Source: Cristatella mucedo (lineage: Eukaryota; Bryozoa; Phylactolaemata; Cristatellidae). Taken from it: a stretch of 64,000 nt of DNA. Position numbers and translations under genes: made by a program. Position 1 is the first letter of the stretch; every line of letters begins with the position of its first letter. Shown here in pieces: positions 1-9,977 of the stretch. Below the pieces are notes generated by a model. That model made no database searches and had not been told where the DNA came from. It saw only the letters and a list, made by a program, of their open reading frames with translations. The DNA lies in assembly GCA_009760855.2 (NCBI GenBank), contig WPIO01000242.1, positions 1 through 64,000 of the forward strand. The letters run 5' to 3'.

Positions 1-116
1 AAAATAGCCGCATTCCCCTTGATATTAAAATCAAATCAGGCAAAACAAAACAGGGCATTAGAACAGCGAAATAATAATACATGCCGCTCTGAACTGCCTT
101 CCCATCCAGCGCGAGG

Positions 117-725
117 CTAGGTAACGGCCGCTCGGAGGAGGCAAGTGAAAGCATGGCCTTTACTCACTTGCCAGCTATGTATGGCACGAGCTCTGCCGCA
201 TCGCCGAGTCATACAGCTTTCCACCTCATCACCAGCCTCCAATGCGGGACCAGTCTCAGCCACAGTAAGGGGCTTCCGTGCATTCGCCCTAACGTCGGCA
301 GCTGTCTTCTGGACTGCAACCGGTGTCGCATCTCGCGTCGCTCGTGAGGCAGATGCCTCGGGCGTCGGCTCCTGTACGACTGCCTTTATCAGCTCCGTCA
401 GCCACTCCTGCGGCATTGCCTTCGGTCTCTCGGCGTACACCTGTCGCGCCTCCTCGATGGGCGTCTCGCTCGCGTCTTCTGCTGGCCCCTCGTGCGTCTC
501 CGCCATCAGCAGTTCGGAAACCGAGGCGACCACAACGTGCGCCACCATCTGTTGCTGCCACTCCTCGGTCTTCGCCTTCGACCGCTCGGCAAGCACCTCG
601 TGTGCCTTCTCGGCGAGCGTCTCGCTCGCCTCCTTAGCGGGCGCTTCACTCACTTCCGCCGATGCTAACGTTTCGCTCCGTGCCGCCATCGCCTCCGAGA
701 CCATTAGCGACGACTCGTCGGCCAT
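117..725 (-). CDS. Ala/Glu-rich open frame with an internal 40-residue repeat, function unknown
   Basis: This 202-codon frame starts at an ATG and has no family I recognise. It is rich in Ala, Glu, Ser and Thr. Residues about 27-66 and about 83-122 are two diverged copies of one unit. Both share the pattern E-x-PA-x-x-ASET-x-x-E-x-A-x-x-V-x-AER-x-KA and a Trp after Glu, so the repeat shows at protein level. The region is GC-rich, unlike the LINE debris next to it. The last third is less regular and may be read-through past a splice donor. It could be an exon of a low-complexity protein or a decayed repeat-encoded frame. No signal peptide or membrane segment is visible. Confidence 0.35.
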   Translation of the reverse strand: MADESSLMVSEAMAARSETLASAEVSEAPAKEASETLAEKAHEVLAERSKAKTEEWQQQMVAHVVVASVSELLMAETHEGPAEDASETPIEEARQVYAERPKAMPQEWLTELIKAVVQEPTPEASASRATRDATPVAVQKTAADVRANARKPLTVAETGPALEAGDEVESCMTRRCGRARAIHSWQVSKGHAFTCLLRAAVT

Positions 726-742
726 CGGCGCTGTCTCGCTCT

Positions 743-907
743 CTACCAGTGGTTTCCCAGCCCCTCTGTCACCTCTCTGGCAGACAGAGCCTCATCTCTG
801 TCGGACGCTGCCACATCTATTCCGGACGCTGCCACATCTCCTCCGGAGGCTGCTGCCTCTGTGCCGGACGCTGCCGTCTCTGTGCCATTTGCCTCCGCCA
901 CGCTCAT
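743..907 (-). CDS. Short open frame made of 7-residue repeats, probably minisatellite-derived
   Basis: From the ATG ending at 907 the frame gives about 54 codons. Its middle is a 7-residue tandem unit of the type x-D-V-A-A-S-G, encoded by a 21-bp minisatellite. It ends 18 bp before the ATG of the frame at 117-725, in another frame, so the two could only be joined by splicing or a frameshift. The frame stays open upstream to a GTG at 934. A related 21-bp minisatellite lies near 28.55 kb. I infer repeat-driven open reading and am unsure it is expressed. Confidence 0.2.
   Translation of the reverse strand: MSVAEANGTETAASGTEAAASGGDVAASGIDVAASDRDEALSAREVTEGLGNHW
780..870. repeat. 21-bp minisatellite (about 4 copies)
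   Basis: Consecutive 21-bp units begin with CGGACGCTGCC or a close variant (CGGAGGCTGC). They read as a 7-residue period on the minus strand. Four units are clear, and copies differ at several positions. Confidence 0.7.
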
Positions 908-1014
908 GGACGCCCCCTCTGTGGGCTCTGCCACCGTCTCTGCCTAAAAGTGGCTAGCTTAGTATCTTCGGCAAACTGTCCGCCGTCTGGGTGAGGGAGC
1001 AGAGTGGTCAATGT

Positions 1015-1610
1015 TAGAGTTGCAAACTTGTCAAGCATGTCAGCGATAATCGTGTTGTAGCACTCTATATATGATGACAGGTCACAAAGGAGATAGAGCA
1101 TCAGGGACGAGGAGGTTATCCTCGCGTGAACATCATCGATGTCAAGGGTCTTGATATATAGCGATTCACTGATGACTTAAATTGCGGAGGAAGGCACACA
1201 CTGTAGATGGAAGCAAATCTGCACGTGGTCAGATAAGCAGAATTTGGTAATAATAGATGATAGCATGCGATTGTATGAGAAAATGTGTTGAGTGTCTGAC
1301 CCTTGAAGTGAAAAGGGCCATAAACATGAGCCACAAGAGAAAATAAGTCAGTCAGTGCACGAAATTCATTGCTGGTGGCGCCAGATAAGTTATCAAAATG
1401 AATTTTGAAATCACCCAAAATGAGGAAAGACCATTTTCTTGCTCACAGAATAGAAATGAGATCAGAGAAATCTGAGATAAAGGAGGACTTGGCACCTGGG
1501 GGGGGGGTGATAGAGTACTGCCATCATTGACAGCTTGATGTCGGATAAATTGAAAACAAATGTTAAGTGCCTAGAAAGAGGAACTTGATAAATAGCCATA
1601 GCACTTCAGT
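1015..1610 (-). mobile_element. LINE family A fragment, endonuclease region
   Basis: Minus-strand translation contains a recognisable piece of an APE-type LINE endonuclease: MGDFKIHFDN, then SLVAHVYGPFHFKG. The same region occurs in the longer copy at 4.38-4.97 kb (VMGDF, SFVTHVHCPTHIKGH). DNA between 1019 and 1160 also matches 4265-4390. Frameshifts and stops show it is dead. It lacks the reverse transcriptase part. Confidence 0.75.
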
Positions 1611-1930
1611 AAATGTTTCCCTAAGCATGGACACTTATCGATAACATAGCGAGGATGGCTATCAGTCACGTGAGTCATGTGGCACGTACTGCAAGTTTAA
1701 AGATAAGGAAAGCGCTTTGACCGGCAGTTTGAGCAGCAGTTTGTACCATTAACAATCAAAACATTCGTCTATTCGAAAACTACTTCACTGAGTTGCAAGC
1801 GCCTCGAGCCAGCAACTAAAAATATTATAAGGAAAATTAAATTTGTTATCAAATTTCATTATCAATGAGGCACCAGACACCTGCAAGTTATGTGCAGTTA
1901 ATTCCTTGCTCTTACATTAACCCTGGCAGA
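1611..1930. other. No recognised feature
   Basis: AT-rich spacer between two LINE family A pieces. I see no coding-like frame and no repeat match inside the window. Confidence 0.5.
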
Positions 1931-4900
1931 TCTCACTCTCTTTCCAGGCGCTTTACGTTTGCTGCAAAGGGAAACGCGATTAATTGGCGTGTAACATCAT
2001 GCTTAATAAACAGCATGAATAATATGGTCAGGGGTGACATGCACAGGGTCAGCATGCAAATATGGGTAGAGGCGGCATGCACAATTTCAGCACGCACGCA
2101 TAGGCACATGACAGACGAATCACAGGGACCCACTACATGCTTTCCAAATTAAGTGTCTTTAAGTTCTTTTCAAATGTGGTCAAGCCAGGGGATGTTCTGA
2201 CGTAAGTCGGTTGGGATTTCCAGGCTTTGGGAGCATACGAACTAAATGCACGGTCTCCAGAGGATTTGAGGTTTGTACAAGGTATTCGTAAACTGTTGGA
2301 TTCCGAAAAGCAGGTGGTACTATGCTTGGCCTGGTGCGGCAGTAGATCTGAAAGATAGGCTGAAGCCAAAGAATGAAGTGACCTAAAATTGAGCGACGAA
2401 ACCTTGAAGTTAATCCGTTGCTTGATTGGGAGCCAGTGCCGGTCGGCGATAAGTCGTGTGATTTGGCAACTGCCACGCTCAAGACCGACAAGCCTAGCTG
2501 CAGAGTTTTGCACCAGCTATAATCGCCTGATTGCACATGCCGGTTGGCCAGCCAGCAGTGAGCTGCAGAAGTCAAGACGGGATGTCACAAATGCATGGAC
2601 CAACTTAGACGTGTTATCCTTATCTTAACAAGCCCGAATTTTACCAATGTTGTGAATCTGAAAGTAGACAGACTTGACTGTGAAGCTGATGTGGTCGTTT
2701 AACGAGAGGTCACTTTGGAAAATGGCATCTAGATTTCGAGCTGATTCAATGGGACATATACTGGCAGAGCCGATTATGAGCGTAAGGCTTTCCAATTTCT
2801 GAATCTCACTGGGTTTGCCCATAACTAGGAAGTTAGTTTTATCATCGTTTAGATTTAGAAAATTTGCTGCCATACATGTTCAGATGTAATTGATACATGC
2901 ACCATGTGAGTTAAGAGAATCGGAGGTGCTCGAAGGCTGGGATGGATCAAAGCATAGGTATAACTGAGTCTCGTCGTCATAGAAGTGAAAGCCTAGATTG
3001 TGCTTGGCAATCACATCAGCAAGAGGGAGAGTATAAACCGTGAAAAGAACCAGACCAAGCACGGAGCCCTGAGGTACCCCTTATTTCAGAGGTACCTCAG
3101 ATGATCTTTGTCTTTTCACGTCAATACTCTGGATCCACCCAATGAGATACGATCTGAACCACTGCAGAGCAGTGCCAGTGATGCCCAGGCGAGGTGAGAG
3201 GCGCTCTAGAAATAGTTTGCGATCGATAGTATCACAAGCTGCCGAAAGATTGAGCAAAACCAGTTGCGACACACTCCCCATGTCTGCATTCTTAATAGGC
3301 TATTGTACGTGTTACGTATTGCTGATTCTGTGGAGTGATTAGCTCTAAAGCCACACTGCAACTTACTAACAAGGTTTGAAGTTTCAATATATGCGTTTAG
3401 CTGGTCCAGTGTCTTCAATAGGAATGGTAGAAGGGAGACTGGGCGTTAGTTGCCTAAGTTCTTTTGGTCTAGTGTCGCTTTCTTGAGGAATGGCCTGACT
3501 ACAGCTTTTTTGAAAGGTGCTGGGACATGACCCGAATCTAATGACATATCAATGATGTTAGTTAGGCATGGCAGCAGCAGATCAATGCAACGTAGGAGCA
3601 GGACAGTGGGAATAGGGTCCAGAGGACTTGTCTTCTTTGATTGCGATACGAACTTTAGGACGAGATCACTAGTGACCTGCTTAAACGTGGATATTGAGGT
3701 GCAGCCAAGAATTGAGGAACCGCATTCTAGGGGGTTGTCGTCATCGCAGGGATGGACTCCCTGATCTTGTCTATCTTCTGCGCAAAGAATCGATAGAAGC
3801 AATCGGCTAGATCATCACAAGGATCATCAGATAAGGAGCTAATCTGAAAGCGGTTGAGGAGATGGTTGATCGTCGACATTAGCATATTTGGATTGTGCAT
3901 CTGTGATTCAACCATGTTTTTACTGAAAAAATATAATTCATTTATATAGCGCCCCAAGAGAACTTAATCTCTATTCAGGCGCTTCACATATGCCTTGGGG
4001 CTCGTGCCCACGACCTCAGTTAGACCTCGGTCGGGGCGAGTACCTTAACCGCTAGACCAAACCAGCTCGGCGAAGCTAGACTTGGCCTTTGCTAGGATCG
4101 ATTGGTACGACCAACAGTTGTTTTCATATGCCTGTCGATGGACAGTCAGTCCGAATCTTTTGTATGCTTTCTCAAGCTTGTGCTTAGTAGACCTGGCTAG
4201 TTTAATGTCTGTGGTAGACCATAGTCCGTCTGGGCGAAGGCGCACAGTGCACATAGCCAGAGATGCAAACTCGTTGAGCGTGTCAGCTAATGTCGTGTTT
4301 TAGCTATTTACCAATGATGACAAATCGGAGGGAGGACTGAGCAGCAGAAGCGAAGCAAATTTTTTCGCACGGACAGCATCAATTGTCAAGGGTCTTGAGG
4401 TTTCGGGATTCACAGGTCATTTTAGAGGAGGAGGTGGGCACACACTGTAGATTGAATGGGATCCGCATGTGGTCAGATAAGCAGGATTTGGTAATAATTG
4501 GTGATGACAAAGTGCAGTTGTATGAGAAACTCTGGTCGCGTGTGTGACCCTTAATGTGAGTAGGGCAATGCACATGAGTCACAAAAGACAATGAGGCAGT
4601 CAACGCACGTAGTTCAGTGCTGAAGGCGTCAGATAAGTTATCAAAACGATAAAATCACCCATAACGAGGAAGGATTGATTTCTTGCACACAAAATCGGAA
4701 TGTGATCGGAGAAATCTGAGATAAAGGAGGATTTGATACCTGGTGGGCGATAGACTACTGCCACCATCGGTAGCTTGTTTTTGGGTGACACCAAGACAAC
4801 TGATTCAAAAGACTGCTTCGAGGGTAATGCAAATGGCTTGAAGTTGAATTTCGAGCGCACGATAAGAGCAACTCCACCTCCGGTTTTGATGGACCTAAGG

Positions 4901-5380
4901 GCTTGAAAGAATGAAAAACCAGTTGGGGTCACGTCTTTAATTGCCGGGCAGTTTATCAATTTTAGCAAAGTTTTAGTTATGGCGAACAGGTCAAGACCAT
5001 TTTCAGAATTAAGGTCGCTTATTACCAGTGGTTTATTGCACGTTGATTGAGGATTCTAAAGACAAGTGTTGAGTCTGGCCGATGGAGCTATAGCAGGCCA
5101 TGTGACCTCTAATTTAGAGAGATAGTGCTACGGGGATCAGTAGATTTCATTTCAGATATCAGAGCTGCCAGCATTTGCTTCAGATAGCGTGTACCTGTAT
5201 GACCCCCCTAGAAGCATGCTCAATAAACCTATGCATTGTTCTAACAATCTGTGAGTATGATCTCTATAGCTATTAGGGGTAAGTGCATTTCCGAAATTAG
5301 CCGAAGAAAGGCATAGCGAAGGTCCGAAATTCACTAGGTTTGATTCAGTGAGTTTAACAGAATGGGCGTTTTCCAAAATC
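1931..5380 (-). mobile_element. LINE family A (L2/CR1-like), longest copy, inactive
   Basis: A minus-strand non-LTR retrotransposon read from about 5.4 kb down to 1.93 kb. In order it holds an endonuclease-like part (about 4.97-4.26 kb, with MGDF and a SDHMRIPF motif), a linker, reverse transcriptase (about 3.8-2.6 kb, including SLDSGHVPAPFKKAVVRPFL, FYDDETQLY and the DLHWLP-type thumb), and the 3' untranslated part rich in GCATGCACAGGGTCAGCATG. The catalytic box is FY-DDE instead of the usual Y-A-D-D. Many frameshifts and stops break the frames. The ATT tail is missing at the left end. A SINE is nested at 3931-4070. The 5' limit is uncertain. Confidence 0.85.
3931..4070 (-). mobile_element. 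SINE family 1, inserted in LINE A
   Basis: tRNA-derived SINE on the minus strand. Its head reads GAGCTGGTTTGGTCTAGCGG (A-box-like), followed by a GGCACGAGCCC B-box-like stretch. The tail, GAAGCGCCTGAATAGAG ... CTCTTGGGGCGCTATATAAA, forms a hairpin like the tail of LINE family A. It interrupts the LINE reading between its endonuclease and reverse transcriptase parts, so it arrived later. Confidence 0.85.
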
Positions 5381-5735
5381 TCATGTTTCTAATGACCAAC
5401 CGGCTAATTCAACTTTCAAGCACTAAATTCTTCGTTTGTGTTTGTACCTTATACCCATCTAGATACCAAGTTCTTCTTCAGCTACGACAGTATCCAGTAG
5501 AGTCATAGGCAATGAAACTAGCATAGGTGACTGCTAAGAGTACCGACGAATTAACTCAGTAATCGTTGACATAGAATGTTGAGACAAGCTGTGCTAGACT
5601 TCCAAACCAAATTCTTTCGCCACTAGAACAGCACATGCAGCGGTATTATTAATTGTATTCGCACGACAGCTCCCGTCAGAGCTACCGCAGCGACGCACAT
5701 AAGTCTCAGAAGCCGCATATATTCATGCAAAACCC
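5381..5735. other. No recognised feature
   Basis: Spacer between the long LINE A copy and the next LINE tail. It may include unrecognised 5' LINE sequence. No convincing frame is visible. Confidence 0.4.
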
Positions 5736-6005
5736 ACCAGTTTAGGACAGCATTTAGTGGGTCCCTGTGATCCGTCCTTCATATGCTTATGTGTGCTGGC
5801 ACTGTTTATGCTGCCACTAACCACACTTGCATGCTGACCCTGTGCATGTCAACCCTAACAATGTTATTCTTGTTGTTTATCAAGCGTGGTAATACTCACC
5901 ACTCAATCGCGTTTCCCTTTGCAGCATATGTAAAACGCATAGAAAGAGAATGAGTTCTCTGAGGGCGCTTTATCAAGTGCATTATTAATATTATTATATT
6001 ATTTT
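5736..6005 (+). mobile_element. LINE family A 3' end (plus strand)
   Basis: A severely 5'-truncated copy holding only the 3' untranslated part: GACAGCATTTAGTGGGTCCC, the GCATGCTGACCCTGTGCATG block, the hairpin tail ending GAGGGCGCTTTATCAAGTGC, and ATT repeats. The ATT tail ends within a few bases of the left end of the large inverted repeat. Confidence 0.85.
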
Positions 6006-6009
6006 CAAA

Positions 6010-7900
6010 TGGCTGTGGCTGAGATTGGTCGCTTGGCTTTTTGGCACCGTCCAGGTGATTTTGCCTTGCAGTTGTTGCCCATCACACAGCACTAGTTGCT
6101 TTACGTACTTTGCCGTTGTTGTTCGTGCTGCATCTAAGCCAGAATGAAAAGCTAGGTGGTAACGGGTCAATTATTAAACTGCCGTCACCACGTGAAAAGC
6201 CGACGTATACTTGAAAGAAAGAAAGAAGTGAAGAGCGGATGATTGAGCAGACACAAGCAGGCGTGCCTCATAAGGGTAAACAAGAGATGGCAAGCTATAC
6301 GCGGTTTGCTACTAGCACAAATGCCTTGCAGCAATGTCGCGAGCGCGATATGAAAGGCGAAAAAAGTAGAGAGCCGCATTATGGCTGTGGAAAACTGAAG
6401 TCCAAGCGATAAGCAGCACTAAAGATAGTGAAAGCTCGCTATCACATAAAATCACGAACGCATACCCATGCCGGCATATACACACGCACAGACGCACACA
6501 CGCGCTCGCGAAAACGCGTGCACACACACGTACACGCACACACACAAACACACACACACCAAGACGGTTTTGTAAGGGTCTGAGGCTTGTGGGAGGCACC
6601 GATGATAGACGTTAATGATTAGAGCGGGTGGTACGATGCCTTTGCCCGATTTCAGAGTATATCAGATAGGTAGGCTTGACCAAGAGAAGGAAGAGACCTA
6701 AAAGAAATTGGAAAAGCTTCAAAGCAGATATGCTGCTCTTAAGTGAGACAGCCGAGGATGGTGAGAAGTAGTATAATGGGAAAATTTCGAGGTTCACAAA
6801 AGCAAAGCTTTCTTTTTTAAGTACACCGTCAGCCCCATCAGCTCCACAATCAAGTCTTCCTACTTTCAGATACATTAAATGGCTAAAATTTAGGCTCACT
6901 TAGACAGAGATACTACATCCGAATTAGTCCATGCATTTGTGGCATCCCGTCTCGACTTTGTAACTCACTGCCTGCTTGTCGCCCGGCAGCTGCAATAAAA
7001 CGCTGACAGCTGGTATACACACTCTGCACCCCGGCCGGTTTACATTTCCATCTACTGAGCATTTTGTTTACCAGTTGGTTAAATGGCTGCAAATGAATTG
7101 CAGACTGCATACCGATCAGTATTCTGAAAAATAAAAGGAATTGCAGCGTGCGGCAGAGACTCGAGAGAAGGCAGCTGAGAGAATACAGATCAGTATTCTG
7201 AAAAATAGAAGGAATTGCAGCGTGTGGCAGAGACTCGAAAGAAGGCAGCTGAGGGGCGTGCTGTGGAAGCCTAAAGAAGAATCCATTTGCAGCAGTAAGA
7301 ACGCACCAAAGATACGGAGGAGGAAGACGCAGAAGCGACAACTTCAAGAGGCTTCAAACATTTCTAGTCAGTTTTAACGGGGTAAAACCTAGTTATGTAT
7401 AAATATTTCAATTTTATAGCACTCGTACCGAGTACTCGTTCGCTCGCTGTGGCTCGTGAGCAACGGCCGCTTTGAGCGTGCAGCTTTGAGACGCCATTGC
7501 GAGACGCTTAGACGGAGATGCGAGGTTCAGGCGGAGGCGCTGCCCTGCCGGTCGTGCTCAGGCTTGCGTCAAGAGCTGACGACGGCGAGCTGCACAGCGG
7601 GCCACTTCGGGTGGCATGAGGGGGAATGGCACATTGCGTGCACGCCTCGGTAGACTCGGACTGGACTACCAGTGCACGTTTTGAGGATGGAGGCCGGCGG
7701 TGGCAACGATCTGTGCGTCAGTGTGCAGCGTATGCGCCAGCAGCAGCGGTGGAGCTTGTGGCTTCTCGCTTACGGCGGCCCTCCGTGTATAGATGAGCAT
7801 GGGCGTGAGACCCATAAGTAAGAACTGTCGTTGGGCTAGTTATCGCGACTGAGCAACGAGTCTACTGGTTCCAACATCAAGCACTACATTATCAGAAAAT
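6010..7900. repeat. Large inverted repeat, left arm
   Basis: This arm is the reverse complement of 9978-11775 over nearly its whole length. Starting at TGGCTGTGGCTGAGATTGG it matches the other arm read inward, up to about AAGCACTACATTATCAG. Predicted peptides from matching parts of the two arms are identical or nearly so, which implies a young duplication. Inside are a CA-rich microsatellite (6480-6560), decayed LINE scraps (6620-7010) and a GC-rich block (7440-7840). Unlike the right arm it carries an extra 74-bp tandem duplication (7114-7187 repeated from 7188). I see no transposase. Confidence 0.9.
7114..7255. repeat. 74-bp tandem duplication, left arm only
   Basis: GATCAGTATTCTGAAAAATA begins at 7114 and recurs, with single-base changes, at 7188, followed both times by GCAGAGACTCGA. 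The right arm has one copy, so the duplication arose after the arms separated. Confidence 0.8.
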
Positions 7901-8609
7901 TTGGTGTTAGATGGACGTTCCGACAGATGTCGCCCAGATGTCCCCCCAGAAGCATGGATTTGTGCCGAACTGCCGATTTATTTACCGCCCCTCAATCGTT
8001 CCAGAGCCTGCGGCTGCTTAGTCAGTCAAATCCCTCGTAGAATAGCGCCAATCGCTCGCGAGATCTTGCGTTGCGTTTCATCACGATGGGGAAAACCGCA
8101 ACTACCGCTGCTAACGTAGGTTATCGCGGAAGAGGGAAAGCACCCAGCACTACCTTGCTCATTTCTGGGAAGCCCGACCGTGAGTTCGCGATCACGCGAA
8201 CCTGATAGGGATGTCAAAGTATTGTTATATATACACTATATAAAAACGCAGTGGCAGCTCAGCAGTTTGTACAGTAATAACCGGTCAGACGGCTTGGCGG
8301 TTGCGCCGACTTAGCGACGACATCTGTTTGACAGCTATCAAGCCTAAAATCTTTACTGACAAGGTATACGGTTTGCGTTAGCAGCAAAAACCTAACCTAG
8401 AACGCGTTATTATCGCCTAGTCGCGCCCGTAGTCCGGTAGATTAGTCGGTGACTTTTAGAGGATGAAAGCGCGTCGGCTTTTCGTTCGAAAGTAAGTGGT
8501 TGTGTCGGTCGGCGGTTGGTGACCTCTCCGTGTACGAACGGTCGCGCCCGAATGGTTCACTCCTTTTGTATCTCTTCGAGAGAAGTCGCTATAGCTCTTC
8601 ACTCCAGGA

Positions 8610-8650
<41 letters not shown>

Positions 8651-9058
8651 CGCTCGCTCGCTCTCCGTCTTTCTCTTTCTCTACCGCTCAGCGCTCACTC
8701 ACTTCGCTGCTCCGAGAACATGTTTGTACGGGCCTCGGTGCTGGTTTCTATGCTCAGCCATTGCGGCCCGCGGCTGGCGCACCTAGCTCCGGGCTTGGTC
8801 TCAGAGCGGGGCGGGTCGGCTGCTTAAACTTAAGTGGTTGATACGCATAAAAAGCAGTAGAAAGAACGGAATAAAGGAAAACAAGACGAACAAGCTTATT
8901 CGCTTTTTCTTTCTCGATAGCTCCGCGAATGGCTTTTACACTTTGTTTCGCGTCGACTACTTTCTGTGCGCGTTGCGAAGCTTTGTACCTGTAGCTGTGG
9001 AAACAGCACCTCGAGCGTGGCTGCAATTGCCGACATTCGCTCTTGCAGCCCAGAAGCC
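7901..9058. other. Inverted-repeat spacer: likely promoter and leader of the 51-codon frame
   Basis: This is the left part of the unique spacer. It includes a CT/CTCG microsatellite (about 8608-8662), a GC-rich patch (8700-8830) and a possible splice acceptor CGCTCTTGCAG shortly before the ATG at 9059. I read it as 5' flank and untranslated leader of the small gene. Longer frames here (8500-8841) are CT-repeat artefacts. Confidence 0.4.
8608..8662. repeat. CT/CTCG microsatellite
   Basis: A pure CT run passes into CTCG repeats, then a mixed pyrimidine tract to about 8680. Confidence 0.9.
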
Positions 9059-9214
9059 ATGCCTAACGGGAACGATAAGAAAGATCAAAAAGGCAAGGTG
9101 AAAACTGATGTATTTGATGCTGAACAGAAAAGGCTTACTGAGGAGAAACGAGTAAGGCAGGAGCAATACGATAAGATCGACGAGGCCAAAAAAGAAGCCG
9201 CGAAGAAATACTAG
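9059..9214 (+). CDS. 51-residue lysine/glutamate-rich small protein, copy 1
   Basis: An ATG-started frame of 51 codons ending in TAG. It opens MPNGNDKKDQ and ends in EAAKKY. It is highly charged, predicted helical after residue 18, with no signal peptide or membrane segment. A frame of the same length and similar layout sits at 37690-37845. Aligning the second halves gives a shared pattern L-x-EE-[KR] ... Y-x-x-[IV]-D-x-x-[KR]. Both frames follow closely on a splice-acceptor-like CAG, hinting at a non-coding first exon. This copy lies in the unique spacer of the large inverted repeat. I know no family for it. It could also be an exon of a larger gene. Confidence 0.5.
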   Translation: MPNGNDKKDQKGKVKTDVFDAEQKRLTEEKRVRQEQYDKIDEAKKEAAKKY

Positions 9215-9570
9215 CACGACGACGGCTGCTGCTGAGACAGCGCCACCGCGCTCTCGTTGGCCTTCGGGCAGACCGCTTTAGCACTGCCCTCCGAGGCCGT
9301 GCCGCCTCGCATCAGCGGCGTCGGTCGGGTTCCTGGTCATTTGCCACTGATTCCGGAAGTGGCACATATCCGTTATTATAATGAATTCGTCTGCACAGTG
9401 AATGTCAGCGATGCCTGAATGAGTACGTTGAGATCAGTCAAAGCCACACGTCCTCCGAATTTATTTCGCATAACCATGCTAGCAATACTACGTTTGGCCA
9501 GCTATGACCCGACGACAAACGATCACATATCAATAATCTCTCTCGTCTTACGTCTTTATATCGGAATTAA

Positions 9571-9725
9571 ATAATAATAATAATAATATAATTCATTTAT
9601 ATAGCGCCCCAAGAGAACTTAATCTCTGTTCAGGCGCTTCACATATGCCTTGGGGCTCGAGCCCACCACCTCAGTCAGACCTTGGTAGGGCCGAGCTGCT
9701 TAACCGCTAAACCAAACCAGCTCGG
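9571..9725 (-). mobile_element. SINE family 1
   Basis: Minus-strand copy with an ATA/TAA-repeat tail at its left end, the GCGCC ... GGGGCGC hairpin, then the tRNA-like head ending at CCAGCTCGGC. It lies in the spacer of the inverted repeat, about 350 bp after the small frame. Confidence 0.85.
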
Positions 9726-9977
9726 CGATGATGGAAAGTTAGCACGCGTGATAATGCAGCGAAGAAACTGATAGTAAGCTTTCAAGTGCAAATAGAACCT
9801 AAAAAGGAATCGTACAGCTAACGCAAGCAGCGTGCTGATGCCCATTGCCAAGCCTGACAAAACACGTCAGTTTTACTCAGAACCGGACAATATATGTGCA
9901 AAGATAACCAAATATTATCATACGTTATGGAGTTCTAAACAGTCAGACATTTGTCGGAACATTAATCTACCTGCAAA

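Noticed and set aside
145-957. 270-codon plus-strand frame
   Set aside because: Antisense shadow of the Ala/Glu-rich frame and the 21-bp minisatellite; Ser/Cys-rich composition without protein features.
8500-8841. 113-codon frame with a poly(Ser-Leu) stretch
   Set aside because: Produced by the CT microsatellite.
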